Below, piece by piece: positions 24,801-34,652 of a stretch of DNA of 64,000 nucleotides. Location of the stretch: NCBI RefSeq assembly GCF_022965805.1, contig NC_133108.1, forward strand, positions 44,710,051-44,774,050. Reading direction: 5' to 3'. The position numbers and the translations under genes are program-made. The notes under the pieces are model-generated. The model saw nothing but the letters and a program-made list of their open reading frames with translations. It was not told the origin of the DNA and ran no database searches. The DNA is from Primulina eburnea. Its lineage: Eukaryota; Streptophyta; Magnoliopsida; Lamiales; Gesneriaceae. Position 1 is the first letter of the stretch, and every line of letters starts with the position of its first letter.

Positions 24801-26004
24801 TGAGTTTTTAAGGAGAGTCAGAAAACTTTTATTGCTATGGTTTTTTGGATGGAATTTTTTTGGGGGGTTTTAGGTAATTTTCCTTAAATTATATATTTGA
24901 ATTACTTGCATATTGATGATTAAGAATTTGATGAGAAATGCATGCTGCTGGCTGGAATTTGCCTTTTTACTCAATTATGTCCATTATTTGTACCATGCCC
25001 CGACCTCTAGATTTTCATGTATGATGTTGATGACTTTGGTGATATGAATAGTTTTCCCATTATTCTGACACAGAAAGGGCTTAGCTTATCTGTGAACATT
25101 ACTTTTTGCAGTTCCTGGATCTTTTTGGAGATGCACAATCCATAAAGAAAGCTGATGATCGACATGCAAAACTGTTTTTACCCCATAAGAGCGTAGCTGA
25201 GTCGAAGAAGCGCTATGCAGAGGATTATTTATTCTCAGACAAAACTAAAATAGCCAAATCACTTATTTCACCATCTTCAGTGGTGGGAGCTTATACCAGC
25301 ACACCGAATCAGTGGGCAACAGGTTATGGTGTACAGCCTCAGGCTTGGCCTCAAGCCTCACAAGCGCAGGCACCACAGTGGACTCCTGGCTATCCACAAC
25401 AGGTTTCTCGATCATGGAATTTGTCGCTGGAAACTTTTTTGCTAAAATTTATCATTTTCCTTGACAATCGCTGCAGTCTGCGTTTACTACAATTTTGTGG
25501 TCTTCTTTTCTTGAGCAACATCAAAGTTTTGAGAAGCATGTCAAATAAACTACTGATACCTGTTTTGGTTTTCTAGGGTGCCTATGGTGCTTATGGAACT
25601 AGTTACACGCATCCACAAATACCTACATCCCAAAGTGTTGCATATGGAACATATCCTCCTACTTATCCAACACAGGTAGTGAAAAGTGCGGATCTTCTTC
25701 TGTCATCTGTCATTTGTATCCTATTTCTCTGTTATGGAATCTCTGGTGAACAGTATTTGGAAAAATAATCACATCTCTGCATAGAAAGAGATTCCCGTGA
25801 TGGGCCTTTTATACACCTCACACCACCAACTTTTCCAGCGCTTTTCACACAACTTTATTCATAGTCACATTCGTTTTCTGGAAATGACGAACTCCAATCT
25901 ATTAATTGCTGCAGACATATGCTCAGACGACAACAACTGCAACATTGCCTGCACCCCAACAGCCGGCTGCGGCTCCTCCCACATATTACGGCACTTACTA
26001 TTGA
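18852..26004 (+). CDS. PRP39: Pre-mRNA-processing factor 39 (PRP39, HAT-repeat U1 snRNP factor)
   Basis: Nuclear splicing factor, homologue of the U1 snRNP protein Prp39, built from half-a-TPR (HAT) helices. Fourteen exons join in phase: 18852-19080, 19197-19331, 20114-20217, 20449-20678, 21301-21468, 22091-22454, 22922-23065, 23278-23430, 23506-23622, 23961-24041, 24209-24358, 25112-25402, 25577-25675 and 25915-26004, giving 784 residues. HAT signatures include [60 protein letters not shown] and [19 protein letters not shown]. The C-terminus is Gln/Pro/Tyr-rich. The first intron (19081-19196) is the least certain: the frame before it hits a stop at 19152, and this GT-AG pair is the one that keeps phase. 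Plant PRP39 affects flowering time in Arabidopsis (family knowledge). Part of exons 6-7 is duplicated at 32809. Confidence 0.92.
24372..24893. repeat. Possible MITE inside PRP39 intron 11
   Basis: The intron is unusually long (753 b). Its left part starts GGGACATTACTTAAAAACC. Its right part, read in reverse, starts GGAAAATTACCTAAAACC, giving an imperfect inverted repeat of about 18 bases around a very AT-rich core. A target duplication could not be fixed, so this is a tentative call. Confidence 0.4.
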
Positions 26005-28133
26005 GGACAAAAGGGCAAAAGTTTTGCTCTATTTCTTATTCGAGCTCTACGCTTTTCTTGGATGTAGAACCTTGAGTTTGTGTTTGCACGCTGAACAATA
26101 TAGTAGGTGTCGTCTGGTGCTAAGGATAGATCGCTTGCAAAGATGAATATGAGCACTGAGTTAAATTCATGATTTAATGAAGTCATGTTTGTGATTTCAA
26201 ATTTGTATTTTTGTGGTCTGATTTAATGTTCTTGATGAATGTCCTTTTCTTTTTAGATGTTGAGACGCAGAGTCAATTTTCGAGGATTGGCAAGTCTCAT
26301 TTTTAGATTTCGAAAGATATATTTTCATCATAATTTGTGTATATTTAGTGTGTATACACGGACACGCATAGTTATTTTAAAATAATCTTTTCCTAAATGT
26401 TGATAAATCATTTTATCATTTTTGTCTGGTCTTTTCCCAAAATATTTCCTTCTCATTGAGATGCAATAATTTTACTTATGCATTTCATCATTTCAAAGAT
26501 GAGTATATTTTATTATTTTTATATTATTTTTATGTTATATTCTAATTTAATGAAATGGTGAGTATATTTCTATGTTATATTCTAATTTAAAAAATTATTT
26601 AATTAAGACATCAAATGATATTTACCTGTTGATTTAGCGGGTTGGCTTTGGTTTTTGACAGAAGCGGGAATCAGGATTTCACACAAGGGTCTATACTGAA
26701 CTCAAATCATAAATTTTTTACATAAAAAAATTAATGCATAGAGATACATATTAAAGTGTTGGTATGATATAATTCTTATTTTAATATAAATCCAATTAAT
26801 TTTTTTTTAAAAGACTGTGCGTGAGCATTCTAAAAAAATAAACGGGGCAACAATAATTCTTATTAAATTTAGTTGGCGAGTCTTTTATGAAGTATTTATT
26901 GGATTTTAGCAAGTGGAAGAGCAACTTCTGTAACTTTTAATCTAAAGTTAGAAACAAAATTGAGATGTTTATTTCAGCTTCTGTTTTTGTTTAATGGTTT
27001 AAAGTTACAGTTTGATATTTGAATCTTTAAATATTATCATATTTCACAATTATTTTCTAATTTTTATAAATATTTTTGGATATTTTTTTAAAACGTTAAA
27101 TTTTATTTATATTGAGTTTTTAAGATTTTCAAATGAAATATATAAAATTCATAATCATATTTTATTACAAAAAAATTATATTTTAAAAAATTATTTTTAT
27201 AATTTAAATTTTCAGATTTTTTACTTAATTTGTGCATTTATACAAATTGTTTCATTCATTTTTTATTATTATTTAATCTTATATATATTTTCAAACATTC
27301 ATTTTTTATAAAGATAAATTAATTTTGATAAATAATATTCAAAAATTAATAATAAATATATAAATATATTATTGATGGTGTAAGTACCAAAATTTAAATA
27401 ATTAAAAAAGACAAATGTGATGTAAGTTAAGAATATTATTGTAATTTTATATAAAAAATAGTTTGAAAACATTTTTTCTCCAAACATTCAATATTTAATT
27501 TGTATTAAATATTTCCAAACACTCCTTATTTTTACTTCTCATATATTTTCAAAAAATATCTAAAAAAATAATTTTAAAATAAAACAAAAACTTTTTCAAA
27601 CACTCTGCAAATCCCTTATTTTTTATATTTTGTAAGTTACTAATATTTCAGATGCACCTCGTGCTTTATTTATGGTTTAAAACATGTAGTAATATAATAA
27701 TGTCTTACTCTTTATTAAGAATTTATCTAAGAGAGTCAAAAATAGTGTTATGATATGACATTTAAAAAAAATTTATTCCAGATTATAGTTAGTTTATTTC
27801 AAATTATAATTTAATATTTCCTTAATTTTTATATTTAAATATGATTATTTCAAATTATAGTATGAGTTTTCAATATTTTTTACCATGATGTATCATTTTA
27901 TTTGAATATAATGAAATAAATTATAATATAAAATTAATACCAAACATAAAATTATTTGTTTTCCATATTCTTCAAACTTAGTCATCCCGTGCACGTAAAC
28001 ATAGAACGTTATAGAATGATGGGGGAATACGTGTAACTTTTTCCACGTTTGCTGCCTAATTAAAATAATAATATAAAATCTATATTTAATTACCTATTTA
28101 TATTATACCAATTTAATTATTTTACAATCCAAC
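26005..28133. other. PRP39 3' region and AT-rich intergenic DNA
   Basis: The first 300 bases are probably the PRP39 3' UTR. The rest, especially 26.9-27.9 kb, is extremely AT-rich; the frames found there are compositional. No gene, RNA or known element was recognised. Confidence 0.55.
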
Positions 28134-28143
28134 TATATAAATA
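28134..28143 (+). promoter_or_regulatory. TATA box of the first LEA_2 gene
   Basis: TATATAAATA lies 107-116 bases upstream of the ATG at 28250. That spacing fits transcription starting near 28165-28170 with a leader of about 80 bases. Confidence 0.6.
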
Positions 28144-28249
28144 CGTGCTCCGACAAAACCATTTTTATTTTCCAATACAAACTTCTCGATCCTCTGAAAT
28201 TTGTCTGTTTTTCATAAGCACTTGGAGCCCCACCGTCAACTTCAATTTC

Positions 28250-28792
28250 ATGGGCAACTGCTGGAGCTCCGCCCTAGTGGCTGCCGTCGCGGTGGCAGTG
28301 GCTGCGCTGGTAATGGCTGCAAAGCCTCGTGACCCCAGTTTCAACCTCATCTCCATCAAGCTAACATCGTTCAAGCTCAAGTTCCCGGTCCTGGACGCCG
28401 AGGCGATTCTCACCGTTGAAGTCTCCAATCCCAACGTCGTACCCATCAACTACTCCGACACCACCATGTCCATATTCTACGACGGCAACCTCCTCGGCTC
28501 GGCTCCCATCGACGCCGGCTCGCAGCCGGCTCGCTCCAGCCAGCAGCTCCACCTACCGGCTCGGCTGAGCGGGCTCAAGCTGGCAAAACACGGGAAGAGA
28601 TTCATGTCCGATGTGGGTAAGCGGGAGATGGTTCTGGACTCGACGGTGGACATATGCGGAGCCGCGAAGGTGCTGTGGTGGGACCACAAGTTCAAGGTGC
28701 ACGTGGACAGTCACGTGATCGTTGATCCTGTGTTTCTTGATGTAATCGACCAGGATAACAAATCCCAGTTAGATGTCTTTGTGGGGTCTTAA
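28250..28792 (+). CDS. LEA_2-domain (NDR1/HIN1-like) membrane protein, copy a
   Basis: An intronless 180-residue protein. The N-terminus MGNCWSS is followed by a hydrophobic helix (about residues 7-23) ending at AAKPRDPSF, then a LEA_2 beta-sandwich domain with the hallmarks PVLDAEAILTVEVSNPNV, YSDTTMSIFYDG and KVHVDSHVIVDP. The family includes LEA14-type and NHL proteins, often stress-induced and membrane-anchored; this member's function is unknown. I chose the ATG at 28250 because the frame extends upstream only to a GTG next to the TATA box. An MGNC start is also compatible with N-terminal lipidation, which I only infer. A paralogue lies at 32041 on the same strand. Codons are GC-rich compared with the surrounding AT-rich DNA. 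Confidence 0.88.
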   Translation: MGNCWSSALVAAVAVAVAALVMAAKPRDPSFNLISIKLTSFKLKFPVLDAEAILTVEVSNPNVVPINYSDTTMSIFYDGNLLGSAPIDAGSQPARSSQQLHLPARLSGLKLAKHGKRFMSDVGKREMVLDSTVDICGAAKVLWWDHKFKVHVDSHVIVDPVFLDVIDQDNKSQLDVFVGS

Positions 28793-29146
28793 TCTGTCGA
28801 TTCTGATTCCCAAAGAGAAAAATATAGAGTCGAAATAGTTTGATTCCAAGATCATTTGTTTTCCAGGCTTACTTTCTAATATGCAGAGCATGAAAAATTT
28901 ATCTTGGTTTTGTTGAAGGCGAATCTGCTTATTAAATATTAATACTCTGAATGGGAACTCGTAGATATTCAGATATGGATATTATGGAATCAGGGTCTTA
29001 TGTTCGAGTTCGAATTTTACGTTGGATACGGTGCCTTGAGAAGCCCTTTCGTTTCACTGTATTTTGAAGATGAATAAGGATAAAATTATAAAATAAATAT
29101 AAAAATGTAAATCAGACCGTTTGGGTAGCAAGACTCAACTTAGCGT

Positions 29147-31945
29147 AACTGTAGACCTGGTCACGGGCAGGATAAAGTCCCGACCCTTTACCGGTTCGCC
29201 CGTGGTTGGTTACTGTCTGGGTCGTGGAATCGGTGTTGGGATCCAGATTTGGGTCCAGTTAAATGTCGACTTCGGATCCGGTTCGATTCTTTTATTTTTC
29301 AGAACAGTTCTTTAAAAAAAAAACGCACTTAAAGAATACAAAAAATTAATATTTAAAAAAAAATCTTATAGGATTGAACTTATATAACTCTATCCAATAT
29401 TTCTTTATCTCAATCAAAAATCTATTTACATTTTATTTTATTAAATTATATTCACTCGCATTTTCTCTCATCATTTGTTCTGATCTTCTCCCGGTTGCGT
29501 CTTAGTGTTCATCATTTTTAATATATTGTGTTTGGATAGTAGCTTTTGACCAATCATTGAACAAATATTAAAAAAATTTCGGCCTTATGCTATAATGTCC
29601 AATATATTTTTATAATATTAAAAGATAGCTCCACTGCAATATTTGAAACGAGAAAAACTAGAATTTATTTTGTCATTATAGATAAAATTGGATATACTCG
29701 TGTTTTTTGCGAGCTTCGTCGCAAAATCTCAAAGTTTCCTTATCTGCTCCACTAAAATTAAAAGTAGTGATAAAATAATTTTCGAGTTCTTGATTGGAAC
29801 TTGAGGATCCTCGTGGACATTTCGTATGTTCTCTTAATAAAAGTCGTGTTTTATTAAGTTTAGAAGTAATATTACTACTTGTAATAGATTGTATTTCATG
29901 TGGAACCATTTGTCCACAATATTTGGTTTTATATTCATTATAAATATCATATGAATGAGTTTAAATATTAAGCAAAATCAGCGAGATATTAGGAAATGTT
30001 TTTGTAACAGGGTCTAAAGATTTATAATATAATATTAACTTTTCTTGTAAATCATCTAATTTAAGTCTAGAATCTAAAATAAAAGCACAAAAATATTTTA
30101 GGAATTTGTAAAAAAATATTTTTCCTATTTTTCTTTCATGACATAAATACATTGAACTAAAACATTATCATTATATTTTATATGTTTACTAAAAATACAT
30201 GCACTGTTACAACAATGTGTTAAAACTAAATCAAAGTAAGATAATAAATATCAGAAAATTGGTCACTAGCATCATTAAAAACTTTTAAAATTTCACAAAT
30301 ACAAGTGCATATGTTACATTAATTTGAAAACAAGTATATATCACGAATTTGAACATGTTGATGAAAAAATATAAATAATAAATCTTTATATTCAAAATAC
30401 GATAATAACAATTTATATGTTAAATTTCAATGAGTTGTACGTCTCGTGTAAATTGTTTAGGCCTTATACCATTTAATTTGCAAAATTTGTCCATTGTTTC
30501 AAAACTTGGGAATGCTCCATAAATAATGAATTGTGTTCCTAATTAATTGAATATGTGATGATAAAATTTTAGTCAAGCTTGAACATATAAATTTAAAATA
30601 TGACATGTGCACCTAATATGAAAAAATTTACTACATAGTGACGATTTACATATTTCAATAAGTTTAATAATACTAGAAGTATATGCACTATCATTATCAA
30701 AAGAAATTGAAAAAACTTGAGAAGTTCGACCATATTCATCTAAAATAAAATATAATCGATGTGTTTCGTCAAAATATTTATATGCAAGCAATCATTTTTA
30801 ATATTTCAAGAATTATGATTCAAATGATTTGTAATACCCATAAATAAACAATTTTGCCAATTATCAGTCCAAATATCGGAACAAAAAGAAACTTTATTAC
30901 TTAAACTAACATTTTTTTTTATCAAGGACTAAATTTTAAGTTTGTCTTTGAGAGTATTTTGTGAGATACATTTAACATAAAGATTTGCACTTGTTGAAAA
31001 CAAATTTTCAAAAGATAATTTATCACTAAAATTTTAAAAAAAAGTTGTTCAACAACACAAAATTTAGTTTTCTCTTCTCTCAATTTAGATTTGTCAAATT
31101 TTAAAAGTTGAGAATCATTACTTATTGAGAAGAGAATATCGAATTTGAGAACGATCAATATCAATTTCTACCGGATGATTTTTCTCTCCGTGTCATGCCA
31201 AAGTTCCATAATCATATTATAGTTGAAATTTGTAAGTTTAGAACGATATTTACATTTGGCTTGCATATCACCAAAGGAAAGCGTCGTGTGTTTTTAAAGT
31301 TTGGCGACGGCTCAAATTTTACTTTTAGGTGCATCAGATTATTCGTACTTTCTTGACTTTGATAATGTCATAATGATGTGTTTGTTGAGCATCTTGTTCA
31401 CGTTCTAGATGTCCCTCTTCGTAAAAATCAAGGTCACAATCATCGACATTGAATGAAGGAAAATCGTGATACTTGAACTCGGGTGGTATGACGCTCTTTC
31501 CCTTTCTTTTGTCACCACTACAACTTGATTCGGCTCCAGCTATTTGTATAAAATGAAATTGAAATAATTATGAAAATAAATCAACAAGTGACAATAACTC
31601 AATAATCAAAACTTGATATTTTGATAATCAAGAAACAACTGATAATTAGAGATTGAGAGAAAATTGTGTGAAAAATATGAAGGGAGTGAGATTAATTATG
31701 GAAAAAATTTCGTAAAAAAATAATTGAACAACAGTCGACCTACTGGTTGAGTCCGACCTGACCCGACGGACCGATTGTTGCAAAACAGCCACGATGAAGT
31801 GGCTGTTGATGATAATAAACGACCACAAAATCGTGTTAGTTGATTTCAAATGATTTTTTTGAAAAAATGAATGTTAATCCGTCGAGTCGACATCAGTCAC
31901 GATAGATTTTCAACTTAACCGGCTTATCGACTTCGGAACCGGGTT
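29147..31945 (-). mobile_element. Decayed hAT-superfamily transposon (RICESLEEPER-like)
   Basis: Fragments of one transposase lie in the expected order on the minus strand. A BED-finger-like piece (QAKCKYRSKLT, about 31260-31200) is followed by LLKFDKSKLREEK (about 31110). A middle piece with ISFDNDSAYTSSIIKLIEIC and FHIRCTCHILNLYVQ follows (30791-30573), then LDSRLKLDD (about 30080) and an SSNQELENYF segment (about 29800). Frameshifts and stops separate them, so it is not functional. GC-rich segments near 29147-29290 (TAGACCTGGTCACGGGC) and 31740-31945 look like subterminal regions, but exact ends and target duplication are unresolved. It separates the two LEA_2 paralogues. Confidence 0.75.
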
Positions 31946-31957
31946 TAAGCGTGAGCA

Positions 31958-31967
31958 ATATAAAAAT
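31958..31967 (+). promoter_or_regulatory. TATA-like box of the second LEA_2 gene
   Basis: ATATAAAAAT lies 74-83 bases before the ATG at 32041, just outside the hAT remnant. Spacing is right for a core promoter. The flanking sequence differs from the promoter of copy a, so the upstream boundary of the gene duplication may lie near here. Confidence 0.45.
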
Positions 31968-32040
31968 GTACTGTTTCAGACAACTCTCCTAACTCGTGCC
32001 AAAAACCCAATCCACACTTCACCAACGCGTCACCAGTTCC

Positions 32041-32595
32041 ATGGCCAAAGAGAAGAAGTTCTGCTGGGGCTCCGCACTGGTGGGGGCGACTGCCGCCGCC
32101 TTCGCCGCGCTGGCAATGACGGCGAAGCCTCGCGACCCCACTTTCCACCTCATCTCCATCGATCTCACCTCCTTCAAGCTCAATTTCCCAGTCCTCGACG
32201 CCGAGACCATCCTCACCATTCACGTCACCAACCCCAACGTCGTCTCCATCAAATACTCCGACACCACCATGTCCATATTCTACGCCGGCTCCCTCCTCGG
32301 CTCGGCTCCCATCCAGGCCGGCTCGCAGCCGCCTCGCTCCTGCCAGCTGCTCCGCCTCCCAGCTCGTCTGAGCGGCCTCCAGCTGGCTCAACACGGCAAG
32401 AAGTTCCTATTCGACGTGGGTCAACGGGAGATGGTGCTGGACTCCACGGTGGACATTAAAGGCGCCGCGAAGGTGATGTGGTGGAACCACAAGTTCAAGG
32501 TGCACGTGGACAGTCACGTGATCGTTGATCCTGTGTTTCTTGATGTAATAGATCAGGAAAACAAATCACATCTAGATATCTTTGTGAAGTCGTGA
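32041..32595 (+). CDS. LEA_2-domain (NDR1/HIN1-like) membrane protein, copy b
   Basis: An intronless 184-residue paralogue of the gene at 28250: MAKEKKFCWGSALVG, a hydrophobic Ala-rich helix, AMTAKPRDPTFHLISIDLTS, YSDTTMSIFYAG and the same KVHVDSHVIVDP C-terminal region. The two differ mainly at the N-terminus (Lys-rich here, MGNC in copy a) and by scattered substitutions. Both frames are intact, so both may be expressed. Homology continues into the 3' flank (AATAGTTT-ATTCCAAGAT in both), showing a DNA-level duplication. The ATG at 32041 is the first in frame; an upstream non-ATG extension is not needed. Confidence 0.88.
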   Translation: MAKEKKFCWGSALVGATAAAFAALAMTAKPRDPTFHLISIDLTSFKLNFPVLDAETILTIHVTNPNVVSIKYSDTTMSIFYAGSLLGSAPIQAGSQPPRSCQLLRLPARLSGLQLAQHGKKFLFDVGQREMVLDSTVDIKGAAKVMWWNHKFKVHVDSHVIVDPVFLDVIDQENKSHLDIFVKS

Positions 32596-32808
32596 TTCTC
32601 GGATTGGAATTCATCTGCTAATCAAGATAGATATGAATTCCACATTTGATTCTGATTTTCCCGTTCTTTCCTTTTTTAACTTCCGGCACTAATAATTGAG
32701 TGAGGATTACTACCAATGTCAACTCTGGATTATACTTAAAAGTTATTCATAAGTGAGCTAAATAGTTTAATTCCAAGATAATTGGTTTTTAGAACATTTA
32801 TCTATCTA

Positions 32809-33475
32809 AATGTTGCAGAGCTTGAATATTCGCCTAACTTTCTTGATTTTGTTGGTGGGTGAATGAATTCAATAAGGTAACTCTAAACATGTAGCTTGAG
32901 TTGCTCCGAGTACAAATTACAGTGAATAGATTATCTACAGTGTCGTGTGCGTTATTGGAATTGGTCTAAAGCGTGAGCTTTTTATTTTCTATCTGTAAGG
33001 CTTAGTGCATCAAAATGCGTGTCAAAGTTCTGGATTCATTATCAAATTGTATGACAACGTATTCTTGTTGAAATCCTTGTGTAGGTATGTTCTTGTCTTC
33101 CTAACCATCTATTTGCGAGGAAAGAAGCTAAGGTCCCTCTCCCTCTTTTTGTGTTTGAGGGCCTGTGGCTCCAACTAGTCAATATTACTGGTGCATTTCT
33201 CTGCAATACATGTTTATTCCTTTGGTTTTCAAGACGTTGAATCTGAATTTGTTGCTTTGTAATTTAGCCTGCACGCTATAGGAAAGATATGTCAATTATC
33301 TTGAATACTGGATACGGTATGTCTTTTGCATTTGTGATTTAGCTACAGGAAAGATGTGTAATACCATGCGCCAATCATCCTGAATGCTGGATACGGCATG
33401 TCTTGTGCATGGAAGCTTGTGGATGTCTGGAGCTTAGCTTGCCGATAATGCTACTCAGTTCTGAAGGTATGGGGT
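32809..33475 (+). pseudogene. Duplicated fragment of PRP39 exons 6-7 with intron
   Basis: This stretch matches 22383-23070 of PRP39. It includes the end of exon 6 (CTAAATGTTGCAGAGCTTGA, ending ATTCAATAAG|GTAA), the whole intron and exon 7. Because the intron is kept, it arose by DNA duplication and not from mRNA. Frame is lost (a TGA in GGTGGGTGAATGAA near 32864) and exon 7 is present twice in diverged form (about 33265-33310 and 33345-33475). It joins directly to the 3' flank of the second LEA_2 gene. No product is expected. Confidence 0.88.
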
Positions 33476-34652
33476 TGGTTCTACATTTGGGAAAGGCTGG
33501 CAGGTCTCATGTCGTGTATATTTGTTGTATCGTTTGCACTTAAAATTAAAGGTCAGATGAAACTCTTTCAGTGTCTGTTTGTTTGATGTGCTCTTTTGTG
33601 TCGTATAATATTCTGTTTCATAGTTACATCTTGTTGGTAGAAACAAAAACCGAGTGTTGTCATAAATTTAGGAGACTGCAAAGGTTGCCTTGTCATCATA
33701 AATTTAGGATTCTACAAAGGTTGCAAGAGTTGAAATACACTACATGACTGCGTTGGCACCACCTCCGTTGAGTTATTCTTTATTATAATTTATGATTCGC
33801 CACTCCATACTAAGTTTTTTAGTGCTTCAAAGTCAAAATTTGGTTAATTTGTACATAGTAGGTTTTTTGTGAGACGATGTCACAAATTTTTATCTGTGAA
33901 ATTGATCAATCTTACTGATATTCACAGTAAAAAGTAATGCTCTTAGCATAAAAAGTAATATTTTTTCATAGATGACTCAAATAAGAGACTGTCTCGCCCA
34001 AATTTTTGCCATTTGTACAAACCGAATTAATTTAACCAGAATTTGAAATTAAACAGTCATATAGTTCATTTCTTTATAATTGAAAATTTGTTCATTCCTA
34101 AATTTTGCTATATTATTATCTATTCTTATCAGTACTAATTTTGTTAATTTTGAAAATTTTAAGATTACTATTACTAGTAAATTATTTCATATATTATCAA
34201 TATTATTAGGATTTAAACTAAATAATAATAATAGGATAAATTGAATCCCCATAGTATTTATCGAGATAAAAAAATTGAAATTTCACAATAAAAAGGGGGT
34301 TTCCCGACCCCTTATATATTTTTAAAAAAACAATTATTTGATGTTTTGGTAAAAAAAAAAAAAAAAAATGTGACTGGGACGGGATATATGGGTCGGATCC
34401 GACTTGGGTCCGCAACAAAATGAATACTCTCCTGACTCCTCTGCCTTTAACTTGTTCTTTTTTTTTTGTCCTGCAAATTGCAATGAATGACTGAATGAGA
34501 CGCGGACTAATGGAGGAAGAATATACGCACCTCTTCTACTACTGCGGAATTTGAAGCTGTAAATTATCAAAATCTTTGTAATATTCAATAGTAGTTCGTT
34601 TTGTTGTTTAATTTTCGGGAATTTGACGAAGAAAAGTTGGGCTGGTGACAAG
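33476..34652. other. Intergenic DNA upstream of the VPS62-like gene
   Basis: Non-coding, apart from one truncated TIR element (33858-34012). A poly-A/T tract lies at about 34353-34369. GC content rises after 34440, probably marking the promoter and leader of the gene at 34653. Confidence 0.5.
33858..34012 (-). repeat. GAGACGGTCTCAC-family TIR element, copy 7 (internal deletion)
   Basis: Reverse copy from TAGGTTTTTTGTGAGACGATG to AGACTGTCTCGCCC. It lacks about 25 bases found between the core and the right end of full copies. Confidence 0.7.

Noticed and set aside
26920..27620. AT-rich frames on both strands
   Set aside because: Composition-driven Phe/Ile/Tyr/Lys runs without any motif; the surrounding DNA is non-coding.
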